The notes: generated from the sequence alone by a model not told the origin. A stretch of 64,000 nt of DNA from Sphingomonas sp. Leaf67 (GCF_001421965.1 NZ_LMLP01000001.1:806001-870000), one strand, 5' to 3'. Positions 37,179-46,670 are shown, numbered from the stretch's first letter. Translations and numbers: made by a program.

Positions 37179-38323
37179 CGTGCCGCCGGCGATACGCCGC
37201 TGCCGGTATCGACCCGCGCCTCGACCGACATGCCCGGCCGCAAGCGCCCGAACAGCGGATCGCGCGGATCGATCGCGATGCGCACCGATATGCGCTGTGC
37301 GACCTTCACGAAATTGCCGGTGGCATTGTCCGCCCGGATCACTGCGAACTCATTGGCGGCAGCAGGCGCGATGCGTTCGACCCGCCCCCGCAATTCGGCG
37401 CGGTCGAGCGCGTCGACCCGGACGCGGGCCGGCTGGCCCGGTGCCATTCGCGCCGTCTGCGCTTCCTTGAAATTCGCGGTGACCCAGACGGTCGGCGGCA
37501 CGAGGAACATCATCTGCGTCCCCGCCGTGACATATTGCCCCAGCCGCACGCCGACCTCGCCCAGCCGCCCGTCCTGCGGCGCGCGGATGACCGTGTTCGC
37601 CAGATCGATCTCGGCCAGCCGCACCGCCGCGCGGGCATTCTCGACCGCCGCGTTCAGCCCGCCGCGCCCGACCGTCACCGTCCGAACCTGTTCCTGTGCC
37701 ACGCTGCGTTGCGCCTGCGCCTGCAACACGCCCGCCTGTGCCGCGCGCAGTGCCGCCAGCGTCTGGTCGCGTTCGCGCAGCGACACCGACCCTTGCGCCA
37801 CCAGATCGTTGACCCGCGCCATATCGGCCTGCGCCCGGGCCAGCTGTGCCTGCGCATTGACGACCGCCGCTGCCTGTCCGCCCAGACTGGCCTCGCTCGA
37901 CCGTTCGCTCTGCTGCGAATTGGCGAGGTTGGCCTGCTGTGCCGCCAGCCCGGCCTGTGCCTGATCGACGCGCTGACGATAGATGCGGTCGTCGATCCGG
38001 GCGAGCACCTGTCCCGCCTTCACATCCTGAAAATCGCGGACCAGCACCTGCGTGACATACCCGTTCACCTGCGGCGCGATGATCGTCGTTTGCCCGCGCA
38101 CATAGGCGTTGTCGGTCGCCTGAATGGCGCTGCCGAACGGCCACAGCCCCCACGCGTACAGCGCCAGCGCAACGCCGCCCAGCAACAGTGCGACGAACCC
38201 GATCGTCGATTTCAACGACCCGCGCGGTGGTGCCCATCCCCGCGCCCGCGCCGGTTCGCCCGGCACCTCGACCGGGTCGACCAGTCGCTGTTTTTCGTCT
38301 TCGGTGAGTTTCGTATCGGTCAT
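37175..38323 (-). CDS. emrA: HlyD/EmrA-family secretion adaptor
   Basis: A 382-residue membrane fusion protein. One N-terminal membrane helix (about 45-65, GFVALLLGGVALALYAWGLW) is followed by TDNAYVRGQTTIIAPQVNGY (typical EmrA lipoyl start), a long Gln/Ala-rich coiled coil (about 110-210) and ANTVIRAPQDGRLGEVGVRL (second lipoyl half). ANFKEAQTARMAPGQPARV marks the beta-barrel. It links an EmrB-type exporter to the outer-membrane factor. Start is the ATG that overlaps the EmrB stop. Confidence 0.92.
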   Translation of the reverse strand: MTDTKLTEDEKQRLVDPVEVPGEPARARGWAPPRGSLKSTIGFVALLLGGVALALYAWGLWPFGSAIQATDNAYVRGQTTIIAPQVNGYVTQVLVRDFQDVKAGQVLARIDDRIYRQRVDQAQAGLAAQQANLANSQQSERSSEASLGGQAAAVVNAQAQLARAQADMARVNDLVAQGSVSLRERDQTLAALRAAQAGVLQAQAQRSVAQEQVRTVTVGRGGLNAAVENARAAVRLAEIDLANTVIRAPQDGRLGEVGVRLGQYVTAGTQMMFLVPPTVWVTANFKEAQTARMAPGQPARVRVDALDRAELRGRVERIAPAAANEFAVIRADNATGNFVKVAQRISVRIAIDPRDPLFGRLRPGMSVEARVDTGSGVSPAAR

Positions 38324-39978
38324 GACATCTGCTGCTGTCGCATGCGTTGAACGGCGGCGAGATCGGCGGCGAGCGGGTTCACGCCCTTCCACCGGAAGCG
38401 CAGCCACAGCGCCCCCAGCCACACCACCATCGCCGCCGACAGGATGGCGACGGCAAGGAACACGTCGTTATAGGCAAGAATATTGGCCTCGCGCGTCACC
38501 TGTTGCCCCAGCAGCCCCGCGCCCGACGCCTGTCGCAGCGTCGGATCGCCGAGGACGCGGGTATAGGCACCGCCCAGTTGCTGGATACGCTGCACGACCA
38601 GCGGGTCGGTGACGGTCAGGCTCTGGGTCAGTTCGAACGCATGATATTTCTCGCGCACGATCTGGAACGACCCGAGAAGCGCGGTACCGGCCAGGCCGCC
38701 CATCGTCTGCGAAATGCTGAAGATCGCCGAGAAGCTGATGATATGGCTCGGCCCCCGCGCCAATGCGCGGAAGATGCCGATCATCACCATCGGCCCAAGG
38801 AAATAGAGCGCGGCAAAGGCGATGATCGCCTGACTGACATACAGGCTCGACGGCCGGGTCAGGTTGGTCGAATCCGAATCCATCCATGCGCCGATGCCGA
38901 TCAGCGCGATCGCGATCACCACCGGCTTGTACAGATCCTGCATGTTCAGCGTCTTCAGACAAACGACCAGCCCGGCGATCGACGCCAGCGTCATGACGAG
39001 GCTGAGCGTCACCATCTGGTCGTTGCCCATGCCGACCACGGTCAGCAAGCCGACCGTGCCGAACGTCTGTTCGGACAGCAGGATGCGCAGCGACGCAGCG
39101 ACGATCGCGAAGCGGACGATGTTGCGCCCCAGCATCCAGCGGGTGTTGAGCAGCGGATTGGCGCGGTTATGCTCGATCAGCAGCGCACCGCCGATCAGCG
39201 GGATCGCGGCGGCGGTGGCGTATCCCAGCCACGGCGTCGACCACCACTGGATGCGCCCCTGCACCAGCACCGCGCACAACAGCGCGATCCCCGGCGCGAA
39301 CAGCGCGAAGGTCAGGAAATCGATCCGCTCGAACGCCGGCGTCCGGTCCGACGGCGGCAACCGCAGCAGCGCGACCGAAGCGAGGCACATCAGCGTCAGC
39401 CCGAGTTCGAACAGGAACAGCGCTTCGATCCGCCCATCGGCCAGCAACAGCGGCGACAGGGTGCGCGCCAGCGGCAACGCCACCTGCGACGCGCCGAACC
39501 CGATGATCATCCCCGACAGCCGCGCGGCGGCGGGCAGCGCCTGCATGATATACAGGAAGCACAGCGTCGTCAGCGCGCTGCCCGCGACCCCCGCCGCACC
39601 CCGCACGATCAACTGCACGCCATAGCTGTGCACGAACACCTGCAACACGTTCAGGATCAGGAACGCGATCAGGAAGATGCGGGTAAAGCGCTGCAGCCCG
39701 AATTGCTGGCGGAACTTGATGAGCAGCATCGACATGCACACGCTGGTCATCGAATAGATCGCGGTCAGCCACCCGCCCTCGACCGGGGTCAGCCCCAGCG
39801 ATCCCTGAATCTGCGGCAGGTTGGCGATCAGCAGTCCGTTGTTGAACCCGCCGGTAATCCCCAACAGCATGCCGATCGCGAAATAGCCGATCCGACGCGC
39901 GAACGGGTGCTCGGGCGTGGCGGGCGAACCGGGCAGGAACGGCCGTTCGTGCGGCTTGAATTTATAGGCCGTGGCGAT
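38320..39978 (-). CDS. emrB: DHA2-family MFS multidrug exporter, EmrB-like; start uncertain
   Basis: A roughly 550-residue, 14-helix drug:proton antiporter. FNNGLLIANLPQIQGSLGLT, GGWLTAIYSMTSVCMSMLLI and the late RYIL-type loop regions match the DHA2 group. The expected N-terminus, ATAYKFKPHERPFLPG, has no ATG, GTG or TTG in frame nearby. The best local candidate is ATC at 39978-39976, eight bases after GGAG; it would give MATAYKF. The nearest canonical in-frame starts are ATGs at 40098 and 40110, which would add 40-44 residues of unlikely composition that cross a palindrome. First gene of the emrB-emrA-OMF-GNAT operon. Confidence 0.85.
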   Translation of the reverse strand: MATAYKFKPHERPFLPGSPATPEHPFARRIGYFAIGMLLGITGGFNNGLLIANLPQIQGSLGLTPVEGGWLTAIYSMTSVCMSMLLIKFRQQFGLQRFTRIFLIAFLILNVLQVFVHSYGVQLIVRGAAGVAGSALTTLCFLYIMQALPAAARLSGMIIGFGASQVALPLARTLSPLLLADGRIEALFLFELGLTLMCLASVALLRLPPSDRTPAFERIDFLTFALFAPGIALLCAVLVQGRIQWWSTPWLGYATAAAIPLIGGALLIEHNRANPLLNTRWMLGRNIVRFAIVAASLRILLSEQTFGTVGLLTVVGMGNDQMVTLSLVMTLASIAGLVVCLKTLNMQDLYKPVVIAIALIGIGAWMDSDSTNLTRPSSLYVSQAIIAFAALYFLGPMVMIGIFRALARGPSHIISFSAIFSISQTMGGLAGTALLGSFQIVREKYHAFELTQSLTVTDPLVVQRIQQLGGAYTRVLGDPTLRQASGAGLLGQQVTREANILAYNDVFLAVAILSAAMVVWLGALWLRFRWKGVNPLAADLAAVQRMRQQQMS

Positions 39979-40022
39979 CGCCGTGGCTCCAGATCGGGAT
40001 AGTGCACGGCAACAACTTGTAA

Positions 40023-40039
40023 CGGAACGGATCGTTCCG
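40023..40039. promoter_or_regulatory. operator-like palindrome upstream of the emrB operon
   Basis: CGGAACG and CGTTCCG form a perfect 7-bp inverted repeat around GAT. It lies 45 bp upstream of the proposed emrB start and 88 bp upstream of the M14 peptidase gene. No regulator gene is adjacent, so the binding protein is unknown. Confidence 0.4.
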
Positions 40040-40126
40040 GTTGAGGAATGGACGCCGATTACGCCCTTCCTTATGAGGGAGAGGAGAAGGACTGGCATCC
40101 CCGCACCCATCGGCTAGGATCGCGCG

Positions 40127-41899
40127 ATGCGCACCCTGTTCCTCGCCGCCGCCCTCCTCGCCACCACCGCCACCGCCCAAACCCCGCTCGAAGCGCCCCT
40201 GCCGCCCGTCCGCCCATGGCACGGGGCCAGCGAGAAGCTGGTCGCCAAACCGACCGACCCTTGGATCACCCCGGCAGAAGCCAGCGCCTTCGCCACCACG
40301 CCCAGCTACGCCGAAACCCGCATCTGGCTCGACAGGCTGGTCGCCGCCTCGCCGCTGCTGACCATCGAAACCTTCGGCAAAAGCCCGCAGGGCCGCGACC
40401 TCTATGCCGTCCGCGCGCACAAGGGCGCGGCGGGCAAGCCGGTCGTGCTGGTGCAGGCAGGCATCCATGCCGGCGAGATCGAGGGCAAGGACGCCGGGCT
40501 GATGCTGCTGCGCGACATCGCGCTGCGCGGCAAGGACAGCCTGCTCGACAAGGTCGATCTGGTGTTTGTTCCGATCTACAATGTCGACGGCCACGAACGC
40601 TCCGGTCCCTATAACCGCCCGAACCAGCGCGGCCCCCGGGACATGGGCTGGCGCACCACCGCGCAGAACCTGAACCTCAACCGCGACTATCTGAAGGCCG
40701 ATGCGCCGGAGACGCAGGCGATGATCGGCCTGATCCGGCGGCTCGACCCGGTTCTGTATCTCGACCTGCACGTCACCGACGGCATCGACCATCGTTATGA
40801 CGTGACCTATGCCTTTTCCGGCTGGCGCGGTTACTATGCGCGGTCGGCGGCGATCGGCCGGTTCCTCGACACGCGGTTGCGCCCGGCAATGGATGCCGCG
40901 CTCAAACGCGGCGGCCATACGCCCGGCTATTATGTCAGCACGCTCGACAATCGCGAGCCGGAAAAGGGCATGAGCCAGGACGTCGACACGCCGCGTTTCT
41001 CGACCGGCTATGGCGACATCGCCCACATCCCGACCGTGCTGGTCGAGACGCACTCGCTCAAACCCTACCGCCAGCGCGTGCTCGGCACCTATGTCTTCGT
41101 CGAGGAAGCGTTGCGCATCGCCGCCGGACAGGCATCGGCCCTGCGCACCGCGATCGATACCGACCGCGCCGACCGCCCGGCGACCGCGACGATGACGTGG
41201 CGGGCGAACCCGACCCCGCTCTACAGCGTCGACTTCCTCGGGCTAGCGCACGACAATTACCTGTCGCCCGCGTCGGGCCGCGACGAACTGCGCTGGCTGC
41301 CCAAGCCCTTGACCTTCAGAATGCCGGTGTTCGGCAGCCTGCCCGACAAGGTGGTGACCCTGCCGACAGCATGGTGGGTGCCCGCCACCCTGCCCCACGT
41401 CATCGACCTGCTGAAGCTGCACGGCATCCGCTACGAGACCGTTGACGCGACGCGAACGCTCGACCTCGACATGGCGCGCGCGACCGAACCGAAGCTGCAA
41501 GCCGCCAGCGAAGGCCATGTCCCGCTGGACGCGACGATCGTCCACGAACGCTGCCGCGAAACCATGCCACCCGGATCGGTCCGCGTCCCCGCCGACCAGC
41601 CGCTGGGGCTGCTCGCCGCCTTCCTGCTCGAACCCGAAAGCGAGGACGGGGTGCTGGCGTGGAACATGGCCCCGGCGATGCTCGCCCGCACCGAATATAT
41701 CGAGGGCTATGCGATCGCTCCGCTCGCCGACCGGATGCTGGCGACCGATCCGAAATTGAAGGCCGAATTCGACGCCAAACTCGCCGCCGACCCCGCCTTT
41801 GCCAGGGATGCCACCGCGCGGCTGCAATGGTTCTATGCCCGCACACCCTATTATGATGCGCGCTACCTGCTGTATCCGATCGGGCGCGAGGTGAATTGA
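40127..41899 (+). CDS. secreted M14-family zinc carboxypeptidase-like protein
   Basis: A 590-residue exported metallopeptidase. A signal peptide ends at TAQ (about residue 18). Zinc ligands are His114 and Glu117 in AGIHAGEIEGKD and His215 in YLDLHVTDG; the general-base Glu lies in VLVETHSLKPY. NLNLNRDYLKAD is the substrate-carboxylate site. About 230 further residues form a C-terminal domain of unclear role, longer than classic carboxypeptidases. It may trim peptides in the periplasm. It is divergent from the emrB operon. Confidence 0.9.
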   Translation: MRTLFLAAALLATTATAQTPLEAPLPPVRPWHGASEKLVAKPTDPWITPAEASAFATTPSYAETRIWLDRLVAASPLLTIETFGKSPQGRDLYAVRAHKGAAGKPVVLVQAGIHAGEIEGKDAGLMLLRDIALRGKDSLLDKVDLVFVPIYNVDGHERSGPYNRPNQRGPRDMGWRTTAQNLNLNRDYLKADAPETQAMIGLIRRLDPVLYLDLHVTDGIDHRYDVTYAFSGWRGYYARSAAIGRFLDTRLRPAMDAALKRGGHTPGYYVSTLDNREPEKGMSQDVDTPRFSTGYGDIAHIPTVLVETHSLKPYRQRVLGTYVFVEEALRIAAGQASALRTAIDTDRADRPATATMTWRANPTPLYSVDFLGLAHDNYLSPASGRDELRWLPKPLTFRMPVFGSLPDKVVTLPTAWWVPATLPHVIDLLKLHGIRYETVDATRTLDLDMARATEPKLQAASEGHVPLDATIVHERCRETMPPGSVRVPADQPLGLLAAFLLEPESEDGVLAWNMAPAMLARTEYIEGYAIAPLADRMLATDPKLKAEFDAKLAADPAFARDATARLQWFYARTPYYDARYLLYPIGREVN

Positions 41900-41958
41900 C
41901 CGATACTGGGTCCGGTGGACATTTCGGCGAAATTGGACGAACCCTGCCGGCCAACTCT

Positions 41959-42054
41959 CGTCATCCCCGCGCCGGCGGGGATCCATAAACGCCACGACCG
42001 CGGATCGAGCCGAAACCGTCGCGTTTATGGATTCCCGCCTGCGCGGGAAGGACG
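41959..42054. repeat. paired GTCATCCCCGCG repeat element 1
   Basis: The arm at 41959-41992 (CGTCATCCCCGCGCCGGCGG, then GGATCCATAAACGC) is nearly the reverse complement of 42021-42054, with a loop of about 28 bp. It lies between the M14 gene and the response regulator, ending 46 bp before the latter's start. Confidence 0.85.
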
Positions 42055-42100
42055 AACTGGGTCGATCGACCCCGAAGAACGCGATGGAGAGCCTGCCCCC

Positions 42101-42811
42101 ATGACCGCACCGTCGATCATCGTCGTCGAGGACGATCCCGCGCTCCGCACGCTGACCGCACGCGCGTTGCAGGAAAATGGCTATCTCGTTCGTACCTGTT
42201 CGGCGGCACCCGAAATGTGGCTGGCGCTGGAACAGGGGCCGGTCGACCTGATCCTGCTCGACATCATGTTGCCGGGCACCAGCGGCATCGACCTGTGCCG
42301 CCAGATCCGGCAGAACAGCGCCGTGCCGATCATCTTCGTGTCGGCCAAGGGCAGCGAGGTCGACCGCGTCATCGGCCTCGAACTCGGTGCCGACGATTAT
42401 CTGCCCAAACCCTTCGGTACCCGCGAACTGATCGCCCGTGTCCGCGCCGTGCTGCGCCGGGGCGAATTGAACGCGCAGGCGGCGCAGCGCGAGGAAGGTA
42501 TCTACAACTTCGAAGGCTGGACCGCCAACCTGCCGCGCCGCGAACTGACCTCGCCGACCGGTGCCGCCGTCGACCTGACCGGGGCCGAATTCGACCTGCT
42601 GGTCGTGCTGCTCGACCATGCGCAGCGGGTGATCGCGCGCGAACGGCTGATCGAATTGTCGCGCACCCGGCTGGGCGATTCGTCGGACCGCAGCATCGAC
42701 GTGCTTATTAGCCGCCTGCGCCGCAAGCTGTCGACCGCGGGCGGCACCCCGCCGATCGTCACCGTGCGCGGCGTCGGCTATATGCTGAACGTACCCGTAG
42801 AGCGGCGCTGA
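42101..42811 (+). CDS. OmpR-family response regulator
   Basis: A 236-residue regulator with a receiver domain (VVEDD acidic pair, Asp54 in LILLDIMLPG, Lys in DYLPKPFG) and a winged-helix DNA-binding domain (LTGAEFDLLVVLLDHAQRVI, SRLRRKL, VRGVGYML). The start is the ATG of MTAPSIIVVEDD; the frame runs upstream through the repeat element. It is followed after four bases by its likely partner kinase. The signal and targets are unknown. Confidence 0.93.
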   Translation: MTAPSIIVVEDDPALRTLTARALQENGYLVRTCSAAPEMWLALEQGPVDLILLDIMLPGTSGIDLCRQIRQNSAVPIIFVSAKGSEVDRVIGLELGADDYLPKPFGTRELIARVRAVLRRGELNAQAAQREEGIYNFEGWTANLPRRELTSPTGAAVDLTGAEFDLLVVLLDHAQRVIARERLIELSRTRLGDSSDRSIDVLISRLRRKLSTAGGTPPIVTVRGVGYMLNVPVERR

Positions 42812-42815
42812 CGCG

Positions 42816-44159
42816 GTGGAGGTGCGGCGGATACCGACGCTCCCGGTCGGCCTGATCGGGCGGATCGTCGCGATCCTGCTGTTGACGATCGTCATCGAAT
42901 TCGGCGTCTCGGTCCTGTTGTACGAACGCGCCAGCCAGTTTTCGGTGCGCGACGACGAAGCCCGCCGGCTGGCCGAACATCTGGTGATCGCGCGGCGGAT
43001 CGTCGAGGAACGCACGGTCGGCGAACGCGCCGGCATGGCGGCCGAACTGACCACCGAACGCTATGCCGTCCAGTGGCGCGCGACCGCGCCCGAACTGCCC
43101 GCCAGCGGCACCGAACTGCGCGAGATGGAACAGCAGGTACTGGCATGGGAACCGACGCTGGCCCCCACCGGCCTGCACCTGACGCTGATCGGACAGGGCC
43201 GCCGATCGGTGGTCAGTGGCGCGCTGCGGCTCGACGACAAAAGCTGGCTGTATTTTCGCACGCTCGAACCGCTGCGCGCCTTCGACCTCGCCATCGGCCG
43301 CATCCTGCTGGCGCTGATCCCGGCGATCGCGTTGATGGTGGTCGGCGGGCTGTTGATCCGGCGGACGCTGCGCCCGATGCGGCAACTGGCCGACGCCGTC
43401 GACCGGTTCGGACCCGGCAGCGGATCGTCGCTGCCGATCGTCGAGGAAGCGGGGCCGAGCGAGGTGCGCCGCCTCGTCGTCGCGTTCAACGGGTTGCAGG
43501 CGCGCATCCACCGCCTGATCGACGAACGCACCCGCGCGCTGGCGGCGGTCGGCCATGATCTGCGCACCCCGCTCGCCCGGTTGCGGCTGCGCACCGATGC
43601 CATTCCCGACCGCGACGTCCGCGAAACGGTGCAGACCGATCTGGCGGAAATGGAGGCGATGGTCACCTCGCTGCTAGCGTTCCTCGGCGGGGAGAGCGAG
43701 CCCGAACGCCCGGTGCTGGTCGACCTCGCGGTACTGTGCGCCAGCATCGTCGACGACGCCGCCGACCATGGCCATGACGCGAACTATACCGGCCCCGATC
43801 ATTTCGAACGTGCCGTGCGGCGCTCCAGCTTCCGCCGCGCGGTCGTCAATCTCGTCGAGAACGCGATCCATTATGGCGGCAGCGTCACCGTCGCGCTGGC
43901 GGTGGAGAATGGCGCAACCGTGGTCCGGGTCGAGGATGACGGCCCGGGCATTCCCGACGAATCGTTGAAAGACGTGCTCGAACCCTTCGTCCGGCTCGAC
44001 GCCGCGCGCAAACGCGACACGGTCGGCTTCGGTCTCGGCCTGTCGATCGTACAGCGCGCCGTGGAAGGCGAAGGCGGGCGGCTGGAACTTCGCAACCGCG
44101 CACGTGGCGGGCTGTGTGCCGCGATCATCCTGCCCGCCCCGTTCGATGCTCAGCAATAA
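42816..44159 (+). CDS. sensor histidine kinase of the 42-kb two-component system
   Basis: A 447-residue kinase starting with GTG. Two membrane helices (about 13-35 and 160-180) flank a periplasmic sensor of roughly 120 residues. A HAMP region comes next, then VGHDLRTPLARLRLR (His247) and the ATPase boxes LVENAIHYGG, DDGPGIPDE and GFGLGLSIV. The domain order is EnvZ-like. The periplasmic part has no named fold. Confidence 0.92.
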   Translation: MEVRRIPTLPVGLIGRIVAILLLTIVIEFGVSVLLYERASQFSVRDDEARRLAEHLVIARRIVEERTVGERAGMAAELTTERYAVQWRATAPELPASGTELREMEQQVLAWEPTLAPTGLHLTLIGQGRRSVVSGALRLDDKSWLYFRTLEPLRAFDLAIGRILLALIPAIALMVVGGLLIRRTLRPMRQLADAVDRFGPGSGSSLPIVEEAGPSEVRRLVVAFNGLQARIHRLIDERTRALAAVGHDLRTPLARLRLRTDAIPDRDVRETVQTDLAEMEAMVTSLLAFLGGESEPERPVLVDLAVLCASIVDDAADHGHDANYTGPDHFERAVRRSSFRRAVVNLVENAIHYGGSVTVALAVENGATVVRVEDDGPGIPDESLKDVLEPFVRLDAARKRDTVGFGLGLSIVQRAVEGEGGRLELRNRARGGLCAAIILPAPFDAQQ

Positions 44160-44258
44160 TTCGTTACACCACAGGCGAACGCAGCAAGAATCCTCCGTCT
44201 ATACCCTTTCCCAAGGGCGCAGGCTTGCGACCGGCCGGAAAGTTTCAGGGAGACGAGC

Positions 44259-44954
44259 GTGAACGACGTGATCGGCCGGGTATTCGGGTTCGAAAAGGAT
44301 GTGTTCGGCAGCGATGCCGACCTTTATTCGAAGCTCGCGACCGATGGGCAAAGCCCGAAGGTCCTGATGATTTCCTGTTCCGATTCGCGCGTCGTGCCCG
44401 AACATATCCTGCAGGCGAAACCGGGCGACGTGTTCGTCATCCGCAACGCCGGCAACATCGTCCCGCCCTTCACCCAGCAGAATGGCGGCACCACCTCGAC
44501 CGTCGAATATGCGGTCGCGGTCCTCGGCGTCACCGACATCATCGTGTCCGGCCATTCGGGTTGCGGCGCGATGGGTGCGCTGATGAAGCCCGAAACGCTG
44601 CAAGGACTGCCCAGCGTCGCCGCATGGCTGCGCCATAGCCATGCCGCCCACTCGGTGGTCGAAAACAGCTATCCCGATCTCGACGATGCTGCCGCGGTTC
44701 GCGCCGCCAGCCTCGAAAACGTCGTGGTCCAGATTTCGCACCTGCGCACCCATCCGGCGGTCGCGTCGCGCATCGCCAAGGGCGAATTGACGCTGCACGG
44801 CTGGTTCGTCGACATCCATGCCGGCTCGATCCTCGCGCTGGACGGCACGACCGGCCGGTTCGCGCCGATCAACCCGGATCGGGCGCTGCCGGTGGCATTG
44901 CCCGCCGCCAAGCGGCTCGCCGCAGATTTCGTCACGGCGGAAGCCGCCGAATAG
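44259..44954 (+). CDS. beta-class carbonic anhydrase (first of two)
   Basis: A 231-residue enzyme that interconverts carbon dioxide and bicarbonate. Zinc and active-site residues are Cys40, Asp42 and Arg44 (ISCSDSRVVP), His99 and Cys102 (SGHSGCGAMG). It starts with GTG preceded by AGGGAGA. No signal peptide, so it is cytoplasmic. It differs clearly from the second anhydrase at 46667, so the pair is not a recent duplication. A GC-rich hairpin lies between it and the SulP gene. Confidence 0.94.
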   Translation: MNDVIGRVFGFEKDVFGSDADLYSKLATDGQSPKVLMISCSDSRVVPEHILQAKPGDVFVIRNAGNIVPPFTQQNGGTTSTVEYAVAVLGVTDIIVSGHSGCGAMGALMKPETLQGLPSVAAWLRHSHAAHSVVENSYPDLDDAAAVRAASLENVVVQISHLRTHPAVASRIAKGELTLHGWFVDIHAGSILALDGTTGRFAPINPDRALPVALPAAKRLAADFVTAEAAE

Positions 44955-45016
44955 CCGTTCCCGCGAGATCGGCGGGGCGAACCTTCCCTCCCCCGTTCCG
45001 TCGATCCCGGGCACCG

Positions 45017-45049
45017 CGCCGGGCGTGCTTCCCCCAAGCGCGCCCGGCG
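45017..45049. terminator. GC-rich hairpin between carbonic anhydrase and SulP genes
   Basis: CGCCGGGCGTGCTT and AAGCGCGCCCGGCG pair over 14 positions with one G-T, around CCCCC. Only a weak GTTTC follows. It may be a partial terminator or attenuator that tunes SulP expression. Confidence 0.5.
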
Positions 45050-45071
45050 CACCCCGTTTCAGAACAAGGCA

Positions 45072-46670
45072 ATGCCGGCCATGTCGCAACCCTCCCTGCT
45101 CGCCAATCTGCGCCAGGATGCACCCGCCTCGATCGTGGTGGCGCTGGTCGCGCTGCCGCTGTGCCTCGGCGTCGCCCTGGCGTCGGGCGCGCCGCTGTTT
45201 TCGGGACTGATCGCGGGCATCGTCGGCGGCATCGTCGTCGGCTCGCTCAGCAAATCGCCACTGTCGGTCAGCGGCCCCGCCGCCGGTCTGACCGTGATCG
45301 TGCTCGACGCGATCACCAAGCTGCCCAGTTTCGAAGCGTTCCTGCTGGCCGTGTTCCTCGCGGGCTGCATGCAGATCCTGCTGTCCTTCTCACGATCGGG
45401 CGTGCTCGGCGAATTCGTGCCGTCGTCGGTCATCACCGGGATGCTGGCGGCGATCGGCCTGATCCTGATCCTGAAACAGGTGCCGCACGCGATCGGCTAT
45501 GACGGCGATCCGGGTGGCGATTTCGCGTTTCGTCAGGGCGACGGTCTGAACACCTTCAACACCATCCTCTTCGTCGCGCGCGAACAGGTGGTGTGGGGTG
45601 CCACGATCATCGCCGCGATCAGCATCGCCTTCCTGTTCTGGTGGGACAAGAACAAGCCCAAGGATGGTCCGCTGCGTTTCGTTCCCGGCCCGCTGGTCGT
45701 CGTCGTCGGATCGATCGCGATCAACGCGCTGCTTGGGCTGGTCGCTCCCGCCATTCAGGTCAAGCCGACCCATCTGGTCAGCGTACCGATCGCCGATGGT
45801 CTGGGCGGATTCGTGAAGCTGTTCAGCCTTCCCGACTTCGGCCAGATCGGCAATGCGACGGTATGGACGGTCGCGGTCACGCTGGCGATCGTCGCCAGCC
45901 TCGAATCGCTGCTGTCGGTGAAGGCGGTCGACGAACTCGACCCCAAGCGCCGGGTCACCAACAAGAACCACGAACTGCTGGCACAGGGCACCGGCAACAT
46001 CATTTCGGGCCTGATCGGCGGCCTGCCGGTCACCTCGGTCATCGTCCGGTCGTCGGCGAACGTCGATGCGAACGCCGCGTCGAAAATGTCGACGATCCTG
46101 CACGGAACATGGCTGTTGCTCAGTGTCCTGCTGGTCCCGGCGCTCCTCAACCTCATCCCGCTGTCGGCGCTGGCTGCGGTGCTGATCCAGACCGGGTACA
46201 AATTGACCAAGCCAGAGCTATTCGCCAAACGCTGGAAACAGGGGATGACCCAGTTCGTGCCATTCGTCGTCACGATCCTCGCCATCCTGTTCACCGACCT
46301 GCTCAAGGGCATCGTCGTCGGACTGATCGTCGGTTTCGTGTTCGTCATCGCCCGCAATTTCCGCCCGGCGGTGACGTTCGTACAGGACGGCGAAGGCCCC
46401 GGTGCCAGCTGCATGGTCCGCGCCAAGCGCAACCTGTATTTCATCCACAAGGTCGAACTGACCCGCGAACTGGAAAAAGTCCCCGACGAGTGCACGGTGG
46501 TGATCGACCTGTCGGCGACCAGCTATGTCGATCTCGACAATATCGACATCATCAACGGCTTCATCAAAAATGCGCAATATCGCGGGATCAACGTGCTGGT
46601 GCGCGGCGATATCGGTGAAAAGACCGCGCCGCAGATCATGGCGCCGCGCAAGGAGGTTGCGTACGCATGA
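45072..46670 (+). CDS. SulP-family anion transporter (likely bicarbonate)
   Basis: A 532-residue transporter with about 12 membrane helices and a C-terminal STAS domain (about 430-525, with VVIDLSATSYVDLDNIDIIN). GPAAGLTVIVLDAI and GLIGGLPVTSVIVRSSANVD are SulP signatures. SulP proteins carry sulfate, bicarbonate or other anions; flanking by two carbonic anhydrases argues for bicarbonate with sodium or proton, as in BicA. Either of two in-frame ATGs (45072, 45081) may start it. It overlaps the next gene by ATGA. Confidence 0.92.
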   Translation: MPAMSQPSLLANLRQDAPASIVVALVALPLCLGVALASGAPLFSGLIAGIVGGIVVGSLSKSPLSVSGPAAGLTVIVLDAITKLPSFEAFLLAVFLAGCMQILLSFSRSGVLGEFVPSSVITGMLAAIGLILILKQVPHAIGYDGDPGGDFAFRQGDGLNTFNTILFVAREQVVWGATIIAAISIAFLFWWDKNKPKDGPLRFVPGPLVVVVGSIAINALLGLVAPAIQVKPTHLVSVPIADGLGGFVKLFSLPDFGQIGNATVWTVAVTLAIVASLESLLSVKAVDELDPKRRVTNKNHELLAQGTGNIISGLIGGLPVTSVIVRSSANVDANAASKMSTILHGTWLLLSVLLVPALLNLIPLSALAAVLIQTGYKLTKPELFAKRWKQGMTQFVPFVVTILAILFTDLLKGIVVGLIVGFVFVIARNFRPAVTFVQDGEGPGASCMVRAKRNLYFIHKVELTRELEKVPDECTVVIDLSATSYVDLDNIDIINGFIKNAQYRGINVLVRGDIGEKTAPQIMAPRKEVAYA

